A stretch of DNA of 64,000 nt from Maribacter caenipelagi (GCF_004364175.1 NZ_SNZW01000013.1:372001-436000); one strand, 5' to 3'. Counted from the stretch's first letter, positions 35,020 through 45,556 are shown. Numbers and translations are program-made. Notes: a model not told the origin generated them from the sequence alone.

Positions 35020-35841
35020 ATGACTACTCAAGAGTTAGTAGATCAAATACATAAAAAACAATCTTTTTTGTGTATAGGTTTAGATACGGATTTAGAAAAA
35101 ATTCCGGCTTTTTTGTTGGAAGATGAAGACCCTATTTTTTCTTTCAATAAAGCTATTATTGATGCCACTCATGATTTGTGCGTAGCGTATAAGCCCAACA
35201 TTGCTTTTTATGAAGCTTATGGAGTACAAGGCTGGTCGGCATTACGTAAAACGATTAAGTATTTAAATACTAATTACCCTGATATTTTTACTATTGCAGA
35301 TGCAAAAAGGGGAGATATTGGTAATACTTCTACGAGATACGCCAAAGCGTTTTTTGAAGATTTAAATTTTGATTCGATTACTATAGCTCCTTATATGGGG
35401 CGCGATTCTGTTGAGCCATTTTTGGCGTTTAAGGATAAGCATACCATTTTACTTGCACTAACTTCAAATGAAGGTGCTTTTGATTTTCAAACAAAAAAGA
35501 TAGATGGGGTTGAACTTTATAAAGAAGTTCTATCTGTTTCTACGACTTATAAGGGTGCTGAGAATTTAATGTATGTAGTAGGGGCAACCAAGGCAGAATA
35601 TCTAAAAGAGATTCGTAAGATAGTGCCTAATAGCTTTTTATTGGTGCCAGGTGTTGGCGCGCAAGGTGGTAGCCTAAAAGATGTTTGTGAATATGGTATG
35701 ACCAAAGATATTGGCCTGCTAATTAATTCTTCACGCGGAATAATATATGCATCTGATCAAGAAAATTTTGCAGATGCTGCCAAATCTAAGGCTAAAGAAT
35801 TGCAAGAAGCTATGAAAATAGAGCTAGAAAGATTAAACTAA
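35020..35841 (+). CDS. pyrF: orotidine 5'-phosphate decarboxylase, type 2
   Basis: 273 residues. Last step of UMP synthesis. [26 protein letters not shown], and the catalytic [20 protein letters not shown] and [10 protein letters not shown] bind the phosphate. The long form matches the type 2 branch. Three bp behind prfA. Confidence 0.95.
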   Translation: MTTQELVDQIHKKQSFLCIGLDTDLEKIPAFLLEDEDPIFSFNKAIIDATHDLCVAYKPNIAFYEAYGVQGWSALRKTIKYLNTNYPDIFTIADAKRGDIGNTSTRYAKAFFEDLNFDSITIAPYMGRDSVEPFLAFKDKHTILLALTSNEGAFDFQTKKIDGVELYKEVLSVSTTYKGAENLMYVVGATKAEYLKEIRKIVPNSFLLVPGVGAQGGSLKDVCEYGMTKDIGLLINSSRGIIYASDQENFADAAKSKAKELQEAMKIELERLN

Positions 35842-36024
35842 ATCTTCTAAAGTTCTTTTTATTCTCTGTGCTTTTAACTCGAAAAATTCTCCTAATTGAG
35901 TGTTTGACTGAATGTGAGAAGCTTTTTCTAAAAAAGTCTGATATTGATACTCCAATAAGCTGATAATATCATTATTTGCTTCCATTGGGGTTACCGATCC
36001 TACCCTACAATACTGCTTGTTCAT
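35833..36024 (-). CDS. small conserved protein, function unknown
   Basis: 63 residues, soluble, helical ([24 protein letters not shown]). It overlaps the pyrF end by 9 bp on the opposite strand. I recall similar small proteins beside pyrF in other Flavobacteriia, with [20 protein letters not shown]-like sequence. No function can be given. The 225 bp to the next gene show nothing else. Confidence 0.6.
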   Translation of the reverse strand: MNKQYCRVGSVTPMEANNDIISLLEYQYQTFLEKASHIQSNTQLGEFFELKAQRIKRTLEDLV

Positions 36025-36249
36025 TATACTATATTTATGTTCTTACAAATATACGTTCAGAATTAGGTTTTGGACGTGGGTATGTTGAGCTATACGTCTA
36101 ATTAATAGGTAATATGTCTTTTTTTTAACATAAACACCGATGAAAATTTAAAACAATCTACTTTTTAAGCGAATTTCAATTATCATAAACATTTTGTCAA
36201 AAAGAATTGATACATTGTAAATTAACCGAGTTTAAAAGAGGAATTTAAT

Positions 36250-37032
36250 TTGCTTCATTATATCACCTATCATCATAAAATTTCTACAGAATGGGTCACT
36301 TTTGTGCATGGAGCAGGTGGTAGTTCTTCTATTTGGTATAAACAGATACGAGAATTTAAAAAGCACTTTAATGTATTGCTATTAGATTTGAGAGGTCATG
36401 GTAACTCTAAACCAAGCCTTAAAAATGTGTTTGATGAAAAATATACTTTTGACGTAATCACCAATGACATTGTTGAGGTCATTGATCATGAAAAGATTGA
36501 AAAATCGCACTTTGTTGGTATTTCGTTGGGCACTATACTTATTAGGAATTTGGCAGAAAATCACCCTGAGCGAGTGGAGAGTATGGTTATGGGCGGTGCT
36601 ATCATGAAGCTCAACCTGCGTTCACAAATATTAATGAAGCTTGGTATTATATTTAAAACCGTAATTCCTTATTTATGGCTTTATAAATTCTTTGCAATTA
36701 TTATAATGCCGAATAAAAACCATAGGGAGTCTAGATTGCTTTTTGTTCGTGAAGCAAAGAAATTGTATCAAAAAGAATTTATTCGTTGGTTTAAACTTAC
36801 GTCAGAGATTAATCCGCTACTTCGTTTTTTTAGATCTGCAGACATCAAAATACCTACACTTTATGTAATGGGTGAAGAAGATTATTTGTTTCTGCCAAGC
36901 ATTCGTAAAATTGTAAAATTGCATCAGAATTCTCAGCTGATAGTAGTAGAAGACTGTGGTCATGTGGTTAATGTAGAGCAACCTAATTTTTTTAACGAGA
37001 AGGTGGTAGCTTATTTAACGAAACAAAGCTGA
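36250..37032 (+). CDS. alpha/beta hydrolase
   Basis: 260 residues from the TTG at 36250. Oxyanion loop FVHGAGGSSSIWY, nucleophile GISLGT (Ser), acid in MGEEDYLF, and His in CGHVVNVEQP. A standard lipase/esterase-like hydrolase without signal peptide. The lid region has hydrophobic helices (PYLWLYKFFAIIIM), so the substrate may be lipid-like. Substrate unknown. Confidence 0.88.
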   Translation: MLHYITYHHKISTEWVTFVHGAGGSSSIWYKQIREFKKHFNVLLLDLRGHGNSKPSLKNVFDEKYTFDVITNDIVEVIDHEKIEKSHFVGISLGTILIRNLAENHPERVESMVMGGAIMKLNLRSQILMKLGIIFKTVIPYLWLYKFFAIIIMPNKNHRESRLLFVREAKKLYQKEFIRWFKLTSEINPLLRFFRSADIKIPTLYVMGEEDYLFLPSIRKIVKLHQNSQLIVVEDCGHVVNVEQPNFFNEKVVAYLTKQS

Positions 37033-37097
37033 ATGACCGTGCATCTAATTTGAAATAGGTAAAAACTAATTCTTTTATAAAATTATTTTAGAATGAA

Positions 37098-37125
37098 AAA
37101 GGCCGATGCTTTACCATCGGCCTTT
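37098..37125. terminator. bidirectional terminator
   Basis: AAAGGCCGATG (37098-37108) pairs with CATCGGCCTTT (37115-37125), between the convergent hydrolase and susD. Confidence 0.8.
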
Positions 37126-37154
37126 GACCATTAAACTAAACTATAACTCAATCT

Positions 37155-38585
37155 TTAATTTACATCCCAAAAAAGTGGTGTAGTTAAATTGTCTCCTCCA
37201 ATAGCACTAGAAGCTGCGTCATAATTAGCCCCGTTTACTGCAGATTCTTTTACAGGATATATCATTCTTAAAGGAACTTCTTGCTGAGTTTGAGTTGATA
37301 GAGCCAATTCTGGCCAGTCTAATCTTCTGTACTCAGTCCAAGCTTCAAATCCTCTATTGAATAAAGAAATCCATTTTTGTGTACCTATTTTTTGTTTATA
37401 ATCGCCAGTAGCCGTAGCATATGCAACAGATGGTTGTGCTAAATAAGCATCTACTTCATCTTGCGTTCCGCCATAGTAAAGAATAGATGCAGTGATTCCT
37501 GCATTGTAAAACTCTTCGGCATCGCCAGCAATAAAACCTCTTTCTACAGCTTCTGCTTGAAAGAATGCAACTTCAACATAGTCCATAATAGAACCTGGGT
37601 AGGTTGGGTCTCCAACAATATCAAAGTTAAGATGAGTAAAGTTTGCATAAGAATTGTTACCCCCAATCGGACCACCTATATATGGGTCTTTGTTATCTGC
37701 AAAATAGTTATCTAAACGTGGGTCGTTCAATTCTACCAACTTGTTTAAGGAAGTTTCTCCTGCAATATAATCTTCACTTCTGTTTTCAACTTCGAACAAG
37801 TTGTATATAGGATTTATGTTCGTTGTTGGTGAAGATTCATAATAGATAATGGTGTTGTCATCATTTGATGTAAAAACACCTGCATTTACAGCTTCAGAAA
37901 CTGTAGTGCTCGCTAATGCAGAGTTAAAGTCTGCTAAACGCATACCCAATCTTAATTTTACCGAGTTTGCTAATTTTCTCCATTTAACAACATCGCCTCC
38001 GTAGAAAATATCATTTGTTCCAAACGATTCTCCTCCACCTGCAAGTGCTGCTTGTGCAGCAGAAATTCTACTGATTAAATCTAAGTAGATAGTTTCTGCA
38101 TCGTCATATACCGGAAAAAGGTTATTGATATCTGCTGATTCGCTATATGGAATGTTACCATTTAAATCTACTAAATGTTGATACGTGTACACTTTAATAG
38201 TTTCAATTATTGCCAATTGATTTGACTTTTTAGTCGGCTCTAATATTTCATCGGCCTCAATTAATGCAACGGCTGAATTCAGATCATTTAATACGTTATT
38301 GTAATATGTGGTCCAATAAGTTTGTGATGGATCTCTACCAATAACTAAATAGTTAGATTCATCTACATAAGTGGCCTGTGACCAGTGTTGCGCCCATAAT
38401 CGAAATACGTTAGTTCCACTTATGGTGGTAATTCTGTCCGCCAAGTTCTTTTCGGCGTTAGCCACTAGAGTCTCTGGTGGAACCGCGGTCGGTAATTTGG
38501 GGTCATTGTTGTAATCAGTAATATCTTCTGTGCAACTAGACAGTAGCATACCTGCCGATGCTAATACTATATATATATTCCTCAT
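37155..38585 (-). CDS. SusD/RagB-family nutrient-binding lipoprotein
   Basis: 476 residues from the ATG at 38585 (MRNIYIVLASAGMLLSSC). A longer frame to 38681 would overlap the TonB receptor and lacks the signal, so it is rejected. Lipobox LSSC, then the helical SusD-like fold with TPR-like repeats (for example YQHLVDLNGNIPYSESA). It would sit on the outer face and hand a ligand to the TonB receptor just upstream. The ligand cannot be read. No glycosidase or peptidase gene is next to the pair. Confidence 0.92.
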   Translation of the reverse strand: MRNIYIVLASAGMLLSSCTEDITDYNNDPKLPTAVPPETLVANAEKNLADRITTISGTNVFRLWAQHWSQATYVDESNYLVIGRDPSQTYWTTYYNNVLNDLNSAVALIEADEILEPTKKSNQLAIIETIKVYTYQHLVDLNGNIPYSESADINNLFPVYDDAETIYLDLISRISAAQAALAGGGESFGTNDIFYGGDVVKWRKLANSVKLRLGMRLADFNSALASTTVSEAVNAGVFTSNDDNTIIYYESSPTTNINPIYNLFEVENRSEDYIAGETSLNKLVELNDPRLDNYFADNKDPYIGGPIGGNNSYANFTHLNFDIVGDPTYPGSIMDYVEVAFFQAEAVERGFIAGDAEEFYNAGITASILYYGGTQDEVDAYLAQPSVAYATATGDYKQKIGTQKWISLFNRGFEAWTEYRRLDWPELALSTQTQQEVPLRMIYPVKESAVNGANYDAASSAIGGDNLTTPLFWDVN

Positions 38586-38595
38586 TGTTTTATTT

Positions 38596-41500
38596 TTAGA
38601 ATTGTAATTTAATATTAAAGCCATACTCCTTAACTGAAGGATATGCACCAATCTGGAAGCCTTGTAAATTACCTGCTCCAAAACTTTGCTCTGGATCAGC
38701 GTAAGGAAGGTCTTTGCTTATTATCCATAAGTTTCTACCCACTGCGGTAAATGACACAGCGTTGAACGGTAGTTTATCTATGAATTTTTTAGGTAGAGAA
38801 TAGCCTAATGTTACTTCTCTTAATTTTACATATGAAGCGTCATAAACAAACTGTGCATCTGGAGCGTTACCGTATCTTCCATAAGGATTTTCATACGTGG
38901 TAAAGTCTGCTCTAACTGTGTTTGTAGAACCGTCTGCCTGTACACCAGGTAGTATTACACCACCAGAGGTGTTGTCATTAGTTACAGGGTCTCTTAAAGG
39001 ATTTCCTAAATCATTTACACCAGCTGTAACGTCGTAAATACCAGTAGCCATACCGAAGTATGTATCTCCACTAAATACGCTACCACCTTCTTGAATATCA
39101 ATTAAAAAGCTAAGGCTGATATCTTTGTATTTGAAAGTGTTAGAAAGGCCCATTTTCCAATCAGGATTGATATCTCCAAGTACTTCTTGAGAAGATTCTG
39201 TTTTAAGATATAGCCCATCTTCACCAACAACTCTTTCACCATTTATATACTCGTAGTCAGTACCTTTTAAAGTACCATAAGCTTCGCCTTTTGCAGCATT
39301 TAAACTGACGCCAAAAAAGCTATTAACTAGAATGTTCTGTGAATCTTCAAAAAGATCTAACACTTCACTTTTATAAGCAGAAAAGTTAACGTCTGTTCTC
39401 CATGAAAAATCTGGTGTTTTAATCGAAGTAAAGTATAGTTGTGCTTCAACACCTTTGTTAGATACCTCCGCAGAGTTTACCACAGTGTTGGTAAAACCAG
39501 TTGAAGGAGTTATTTCTACAGGGATGATTGCATCACTAGTGATTTGCTCATAAAGAGAAACATCAAAACCAATACGTCTGTTCCAGAAATTCATCTCTAA
39601 ACCTAATTCCTTACTTTCAGTTCTTTCTTCTTTAAGGTTAGGGTTGTTTGATGTTCCAGGGTTAGAGTAAAGCGTTGCTCCTCCAAATCCTGCAATAGGA
39701 TTGAAAGTGTTCAATAATTGATATGAGGTAGCACCGTTACCAACTTGTGCGTAACCTGCTCTAAGTTTACCAAATGAAACGATATTGCTTTCAAATAAAT
39801 TAGAAAAAACAAAACTTGCAGAAACAGCTGGATAGTAAAATGAGTTTTGACCATCAGGCAATGTAGAGAAAGTGTCATTTCTTATAGAACCTTCTAAAAA
39901 CAACATGTTATCATAATCAATACTTGCATTTGCAAATGCACCAAATACACGTACATCTGCATCATATTCTGAACTTGCATCAAAAACAATTGGATTAACT
40001 GAATTAGAAAGTGCATAAATACCGGCTAGTTTTAGACCACCATCGGTTGTAGCAGTAACATAATTATTTTTCGTTTGTCTATAATTGGTACCTAAAACAC
40101 CTGAAATTCCGAATTTTTCAGAAAGGTCACCGTTGAAGTTCAAGAAGAAATCATAATTGTATTCAGAGAAATTTATGTTTTTTCTAGAGTATTCTGGAGT
40201 GTCAATACTACCGATGTTATTTCTTTCTTCTCTTAGTTCAGCATACGTATCAACCGTTGCTCTACCAAAAATCTCTAACCAAGGTAAAACATCATATGAT
40301 ATACTACCGTAACCAAAAAGCCTATTTCTTTCGTCGGTATTATAGTTTTCATACCTTGTAAAATATGGGTTATCCCAATATTTAGGATCAAGACTTGTTG
40401 GACCAGATGGGTTCCAGGAAATATTCTGTCCTGTTGCAAAATACGCATCACGTTGATCTTTCAAATCTGTGCTAGTAGCCCACCACTGTCTAAAATTGGT
40501 CATGATGTTTTCTGCATCGTAACCAGTTCCATATCTACCTAAACCAGAGCTTTTGGTGTAAGTCGCCTTACCAGTTACGGAAATTTTATCATTTAAGTCC
40601 ATAACCCCGACTAAATCAATGTTATGTCTTCCAATTTCACTGTTAGGTAGTATACCTGTTTGGTCTAATCTAGTATAACTCATTCTTAAGCTACCTGTTT
40701 CAAAACCTTGGCTAATTGCTATATTCTGAGAGCTGGTTACACTATTTTGAAAAATGTATTCAGGACCATTTTCCGGTGCTACCCACGGACTCTTTTGTAA
40801 GTAACTGTCCAGCTGTGGAAAATAAGAATCCCATTGGTAAAGCATTAAATTTGGGTCATATCTTAAACCGAAAGAGCCATCTTCACCAGTGGGTGGGGTA
40901 AGGTCTTCAATACCGTCACCATCGACATCGATGGAGTCAACATAGCCTGCGCCATAAAACGGACCGTATCCTTGACCATATTCTTGTTGAAAAATTGGAA
41001 AAGTATCTCTGTCATACTTACCAATATTTACAGAGCTCGTAATAGATATGCCTAAGCCTTCTCCTTTTTTACCTTTTTTAGTGTTGATGATTATAACACC
41101 ATTTGCAGCTCTTGAACCATAAAGTGCTGTTGCTGCCGATCCTTTTAGAACGTTAATACTTTCAATATCATCTGGGTTAATATCACTAGCGGCATTACCA
41201 TAGTCATATCCGTCACCACCTTCAGCCTGTGATGTCGAGTTGTTGGTGTCATTGTTTAATGGTACACCATCTACTACGAAAAGAGCTTGATTGTTACCTG
41301 TAATAGAAGAATACCCTCTTATTACAACGTTAGCAGAACCCCCTAAAGTAGAACTCTTTTTAATATCTAAACCGGCAACTTTACCAGATAAAGAATTAAC
41401 GAAGTTTTGATCTTTGGCAGTATTTACCTGATCACCTTGAACTTCTTGTGTTGCGTAACCAAGAGATTTTTTCTCTCTAGAAATACCAAGAGCTGTTACC

Positions 41501-41817
41501 ACAACTTCGTCCAATGCTTGAGCATCTTCCTCCATTTGAACATTAATTGTGTTTGCTCCTCCAACTGTTTTAGTTGTTTGTTTAAGCCCGATGTAAGTGA
41601 ATGCTAATACATCTCCTGTGTTTGCGGCAATAGAATAATTTCCATCAAAATCTGTTTGAGTACCATTGGTGGTGCCTTTGATAAGAATGTTTACACCTGG
41701 CAGGGGTAAACCAGTTTGATCTGTGACTGTACCTGTTATACTCTTGTCTTGCGCAAAGCTAATGTACGCTACAAAAGAAAGTAACAGAGTAAGAAAATTT
41801 CTCGCGTTTGTTCTCAT
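38596..41817 (-). CDS. SusC/RagA-family TonB-linked outer membrane receptor
   Basis: 1073 residues. Signal MRTNARNFLTLLLSFVAYISFAQ. An N-terminal carboxypeptidase-regulatory-like domain (ITGTVTDQTGLPLPGVNILI), the plug with DIESINVLKGSAATALYGSR and AANGVIIINTKKGKKG, then the barrel ending in LQF. Imports a large ligand with TonB energy. Pairs with the SusD gene 10 bp downstream. No clear -7 element or other site was found in the 307 bp before it (41818-42124). Confidence 0.94.
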   Translation of the reverse strand: MRTNARNFLTLLLSFVAYISFAQDKSITGTVTDQTGLPLPGVNILIKGTTNGTQTDFDGNYSIAANTGDVLAFTYIGLKQTTKTVGGANTINVQMEEDAQALDEVVVTALGISREKKSLGYATQEVQGDQVNTAKDQNFVNSLSGKVAGLDIKKSSTLGGSANVVIRGYSSITGNNQALFVVDGVPLNNDTNNSTSQAEGGDGYDYGNAASDINPDDIESINVLKGSAATALYGSRAANGVIIINTKKGKKGEGLGISITSSVNIGKYDRDTFPIFQQEYGQGYGPFYGAGYVDSIDVDGDGIEDLTPPTGEDGSFGLRYDPNLMLYQWDSYFPQLDSYLQKSPWVAPENGPEYIFQNSVTSSQNIAISQGFETGSLRMSYTRLDQTGILPNSEIGRHNIDLVGVMDLNDKISVTGKATYTKSSGLGRYGTGYDAENIMTNFRQWWATSTDLKDQRDAYFATGQNISWNPSGPTSLDPKYWDNPYFTRYENYNTDERNRLFGYGSISYDVLPWLEIFGRATVDTYAELREERNNIGSIDTPEYSRKNINFSEYNYDFFLNFNGDLSEKFGISGVLGTNYRQTKNNYVTATTDGGLKLAGIYALSNSVNPIVFDASSEYDADVRVFGAFANASIDYDNMLFLEGSIRNDTFSTLPDGQNSFYYPAVSASFVFSNLFESNIVSFGKLRAGYAQVGNGATSYQLLNTFNPIAGFGGATLYSNPGTSNNPNLKEERTESKELGLEMNFWNRRIGFDVSLYEQITSDAIIPVEITPSTGFTNTVVNSAEVSNKGVEAQLYFTSIKTPDFSWRTDVNFSAYKSEVLDLFEDSQNILVNSFFGVSLNAAKGEAYGTLKGTDYEYINGERVVGEDGLYLKTESSQEVLGDINPDWKMGLSNTFKYKDISLSFLIDIQEGGSVFSGDTYFGMATGIYDVTAGVNDLGNPLRDPVTNDNTSGGVILPGVQADGSTNTVRADFTTYENPYGRYGNAPDAQFVYDASYVKLREVTLGYSLPKKFIDKLPFNAVSFTAVGRNLWIISKDLPYADPEQSFGAGNLQGFQIGAYPSVKEYGFNIKLQF

Positions 41818-42124
41818 AAATTTAATTTGAGTGTTAGTTAGAAAATAGGTTAGTAGAATAGGTATAAAAGAGTCGGACGATTTTTTAGATAGCTAATTCT
41901 TAAAAATGAGACCAAAACTTATATTTTTTTGATGTGTACCGACCCTATATACCTTGCGCGAAAATAGAATGAGATGTATGTTGAAGGGGTAGTTTCCGAC
42001 CTAAGTTAAAGGTGATCTGATGTAAATTTACCTTTACTAACTCTGTAGAATATTAGTAATTAGGTAATTGTAATAATGGAAGTGGAATTGTGAAAATATT
42101 AGTATAATTAAGTGATTATTACTG

Positions 42125-43594
42125 TTAAGGCTCAATAATATGTTTTTCTATATATTCTTTTGGAGTCATTTGCATTCTTTTTTTAAATGCTTTGTAGAAA
42201 GAAACCTTATTATTGAAGCCGCATTCGTAGATTAAATCTACTACCTGTTTTTTAGGTTTAGATGCTATAATTCTAACAGCTTCTGATATTCTATAATCAT
42301 TGATTAGTTCATAGAAATTCTTATCTAATTCTTGATTAATTACTTGAGATAAGCTGTACCGGTCTACGTTAATTTTCTTGGCAAGTTTTATAAGCGTAAG
42401 GTTATTGTCCAAGTATATTTTGTCATTAATCAATGCATCTAGTAACTGATCTTTTACCCTTATACTCATGTTTTCAGTAAGGCTAGAGTTTTTGTATTTG
42501 TCTTTAGGTTTATTAGTCGGCTCTAAACCGATAGTGCCAAGTACGATATTGGGCTGAACAACTAATAGAATTTCTAATACGGTAATAAAAAGAATTAGGT
42601 ATACTGCAATGAAGTATTTAGATATGTAATCAAAAACATAAATATGTTCAAACGCTGCTCTTGCAATGATGAATAAAATTAAAATAACTATAAAAACAAT
42701 TAATGTAAGTATCCAATTTTTAAAACCATGATCCATTTGTTTGTTCTTGTTTTCAAAATCAGCTATTATAAGTACTAGATATGCAGATAAGTGTACAGCT
42801 TTTATCCAATTACTATTCATTATTATATCTAATCCGTTCAAGAAGATATTGTCTTGAACATTATAAGTGTCGTAATAATTACCGAATATTATTAGGGATG
42901 CCAGTACTAAAAAGAATGGGAGGTAGTGCAATATTATCTCTTTTCTTGATAGTAGCGTTTCTTTATATTTTGTTTTAAGGTATAAGTATAGCGAAGGTGC
43001 CCATAAAAAGAATAGTACTCTATAAATTGAGACGGAAGGTGCGTATAAAAAGAAATCTTGCCAATACAATACGAGTTCTATTAGTGCCAAAGAAATAGCA
43101 AATAAAAATACTCCTAAAAATATATTGCTTTTTACAGCACGGTACTTGTAGGCAAGAAAGAACGAAGTAATCAACCCTACACATGCTATTAAAATAAAAA
43201 TAATATTTAACAGGTAAACCTGAACTTTATGTTTGTAGTTATTGGCTTCTAGCTGATTTCCTTCTTTTAAAATAGAACCCTCATTACCTGATGTATTAGT
43301 AATGTGTTTACGGCAATCATTAATATAAGTTTGAAGTGAATCTACATTCGCAAAGCCTAATGATTTTGCGGATATAAAATAATCATAAGCTTTTTCAAAA
43401 TTGTTGTCTTTATATTCACATACACCTAAAATGTAGAAGTCTTCAGCAGTGTATTCATTAATCTGCTTAGTAGAAAGGGTAACCGAAGCTTGATTGCAAG
43501 CTATCAAATTACCTACAATTGGTAGAGGAGTTGCATAGAAAGGTAGTAATAAGAATAAAATGAATAATAATAAATAGTTTTTTGTAGACACCAA
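42125..43594 (-). CDS. membrane-bound AraC-type regulator near the SusCD locus
   Basis: 489 residues. N-terminal signal and a short extracytoplasmic helical part with TPR-like NFEKAYDYFISAKSLGF, then about eight membrane segments (from near residue 130 to 345), and a C-terminal AraC helix-turn-helix (LTLIKLAKKINVDRYSLSQVINQ and VDLIYECGFNNKVSFYKAFKKRMQMTPKEYIEKH). This design, a membrane sensor fused to AraC output, suits a signal from the envelope. It lies 307 bp from susC on the same strand and may control it. Confidence 0.88.
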   Translation of the reverse strand: MVSTKNYLLLFILFLLLPFYATPLPIVGNLIACNQASVTLSTKQINEYTAEDFYILGVCEYKDNNFEKAYDYFISAKSLGFANVDSLQTYINDCRKHITNTSGNEGSILKEGNQLEANNYKHKVQVYLLNIIFILIACVGLITSFFLAYKYRAVKSNIFLGVFLFAISLALIELVLYWQDFFLYAPSVSIYRVLFFLWAPSLYLYLKTKYKETLLSRKEIILHYLPFFLVLASLIIFGNYYDTYNVQDNIFLNGLDIIMNSNWIKAVHLSAYLVLIIADFENKNKQMDHGFKNWILTLIVFIVILILFIIARAAFEHIYVFDYISKYFIAVYLILFITVLEILLVVQPNIVLGTIGLEPTNKPKDKYKNSSLTENMSIRVKDQLLDALINDKIYLDNNLTLIKLAKKINVDRYSLSQVINQELDKNFYELINDYRISEAVRIIASKPKKQVVDLIYECGFNNKVSFYKAFKKRMQMTPKEYIEKHIIEP

Positions 43595-43720
43595 CAGTAT
43601 TTTAGAATATAAATAACTTAAATAGTATAGACAGTCTTTGATTAAAAAGGTTTAATCTTTGCCTTTAATGAAGTTAAATCAAATGCAAAACTATTGATTT
43701 TATATGAGAATTGGTCACAA

Positions 43721-43746
43721 AAAAACCGATGCTCCCATCGGTTTTT
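43721..43746 (-). terminator. terminator after the DUF4197 gene
   Basis: AAAAACCGATG (43721-43731) pairs with CATCGGTTTTT (43736-43746). Leftward it is followed by Ts. It lies 125 bp after the DUF4197 stop. Confidence 0.75.
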
Positions 43747-43770
43747 AACTAACTAACTAACTAACTAACT
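43747..43770. repeat. tetranucleotide repeat (AACT)x6
   Basis: Six perfect AACT units followed by CAAAAAATAACTAACTCAAAAAA, in the 3' untranslated part of the DUF4197 message, next to its terminator. Confidence 0.9.
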
Positions 43771-43871
43771 CAAAAAATAACTAACTCAAAAAATTGAAAA
43801 TGAATGCTTTAATACTGTTCTTTAGTTTTTAACGCATAACTTTTTAAGTTATTGTAATAGTTCTTGAAAAA

Positions 43872-44588
43872 CTACTTTTTATCTTGAAGCGCAAATACTT
43901 TTTTAAGCACATCTGTAGTTCTAGATGAGTACTTTGTTCTAATTTCTTCTTCTTCTATAGCTATCATTTTATAAACTCCAGATAAGGCTTCTTCGGTTAC
44001 GTAATCCGTTAAATCAGGATTTACTTTATTCGTAAGTGGAATTGAGTTATATTTTGTTATGATTGAGCTCCAAATTTTATCGGCACCTACCTTTTTAAAA
44101 GATTCATTAATTACAGGGTTGAATTTTGCGTACAATTCAGTATTTGTTTTCGTTTCCAAATAAGTGGTCGCAGCATTATTGCTTCCTAAAAGTATATTCT
44201 TGGCATCTGCAAAAGTCATTTCCTTAACGGCATTCACGAAAATAGGTGTTGCTTCAGAAACAGCATCTTCTGCTGCACGATTTAAAACTTTTAAACCTTC
44301 ATCTGCTAAGCTACCCAAGCCTATGTCACGTAAAGTTTTATCTACTTTTTGTAAATCTTCTGGTAAAAGGATTTTTACTAAATCATTCTTGTAGAAACCA
44401 TCTGTTGCGGTTAATTTACTAACCTGTTTTTCAATACCAAGGTCAAGAGCTTCTTTTAATCCGTTTGCAATTGTTTCGTTACTTAAAACGCCTTCTGTTG
44501 AAGTTGGTAATTGATTTACCACTTGTTGTAGTTCTGCACAAGAAACTGCTAGTAACATGCATAAGGCTAAGCTTACTTTTTTTATCAT
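43872..44588 (-). CDS. DUF4197 lipoprotein
   Basis: 238 residues. Signal MIKKVSLALCMLLAVSC with lipobox Cys17. The rest is helical and fits DUF4197: GLKEALDLGIEKQVSKLTATDGFYKND, IRIPEDLQKV-like ILLPEDLQKVDKTLRDIGLG, and TFADAKNILLGSNNAATTYLE. Exported, function unknown. Confidence 0.88.
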   Translation of the reverse strand: MIKKVSLALCMLLAVSCAELQQVVNQLPTSTEGVLSNETIANGLKEALDLGIEKQVSKLTATDGFYKNDLVKILLPEDLQKVDKTLRDIGLGSLADEGLKVLNRAAEDAVSEATPIFVNAVKEMTFADAKNILLGSNNAATTYLETKTNTELYAKFNPVINESFKKVGADKIWSSIITKYNSIPLTNKVNPDLTDYVTEEALSGVYKMIAIEEEEIRTKYSSRTTDVLKKVFALQDKK

Positions 44589-44619
44589 CTTTATGAAATT
44601 TATTTAGGGTATACTGTAC

Positions 44620-45471
44620 TTACGAGAATATTACAGTTTTATTGTTGTAGACCATTGTTTTACGAGCAATATGAAGTTTTACGCCCCTTGAAAGCACTAT
44701 TTTTTCCAAGTCCCTACCTTTTGCAATGAAATCTTCAATAGAATGGGAGTGGGTTACAGTGGTTACATCTTGTTCAATAATTGGACCAGCGTCTAACTCT
44801 TCGGTAACATAATGACTTGTTGCGCCAATAATTTTCACGCCTCTTTTGAAAGCCGCATGATATGGTTTTGCTCCAGCAAACGCAGGTAAGAATGAATGAT
44901 GAATATTTATAATCTTATTATGAAATTTGTTGATAAGTGTTCCGCTAACGATTTGCATATACCTAGCCAATACAATGAAATCAACATTATATTTTTCTAA
45001 TAAAGCCAATTGTTCTTTTTCTGCTTCAATTCTATTTATTCTAGTAAAAGGAACATGATAGTAGGGAATATTAAATTGATCAGCGATATCTTTTAAATCC
45101 TTGTGGTTGCTTAATATAAAAGGTATTTCAACTGCTAGTTCACCAGAGCGGTACCTACTTAGTAAGTCATAAAGGCAATGTTTGTATTTAGAGACGAAAA
45201 TGGCCATTTTGGGCAATTTGTCATCTGTATATAAACTCCACTGCATTTTATAAGAAGATGCTAATTCTTGTTGAAAAAGGGTTTTAAAATGCTCTAAGTC
45301 AGAGAAATCTTCTTCAAATTCTACTACTGTACGCATAAAAAATACGTTAGCAGGTTTATCTACATGCTGATCTAGGTAGACGATGTTACCTTTATTTTTG
45401 CTTATGAATCCGGTAACGGTACTAATAATACCTGCTTGATCGGGGCAATGGACTAAAATTGTTGTTTTCAA
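44620..45471 (-). CDS. purU: formyltetrahydrofolate deformylase
   Basis: 283 residues. Frees formate and THF from 10-formyl-THF. N-terminal ACT domain (ILVHCPDQAGIISTVTGFI), then a formyltransferase-like domain with HCLYDLL, ILARYMQIVS, INIHHSFLPAFAGAKPYH and the catalytic Asp region EELDAGPIIEQDV. Complete. Confidence 0.94.
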   Translation of the reverse strand: MKTTILVHCPDQAGIISTVTGFISKNKGNIVYLDQHVDKPANVFFMRTVVEFEEDFSDLEHFKTLFQQELASSYKMQWSLYTDDKLPKMAIFVSKYKHCLYDLLSRYRSGELAVEIPFILSNHKDLKDIADQFNIPYYHVPFTRINRIEAEKEQLALLEKYNVDFIVLARYMQIVSGTLINKFHNKIINIHHSFLPAFAGAKPYHAAFKRGVKIIGATSHYVTEELDAGPIIEQDVTTVTHSHSIEDFIAKGRDLEKIVLSRGVKLHIARKTMVYNNKTVIFS

Positions 45472-45556
45472 TGTACATCTAATTATGGTACCAAAAATAG
45501 CCCATAATTCTTAAAATGTCTGCTATAACTTCTAATTAACGAAGAATTTAGAGTGA

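Noticed and set aside
38586-38681. N-terminal extension of SusD
   Set aside because: It overlaps the susC 3' end and would bury the lipoprotein signal; the ATG at 38585 fits.
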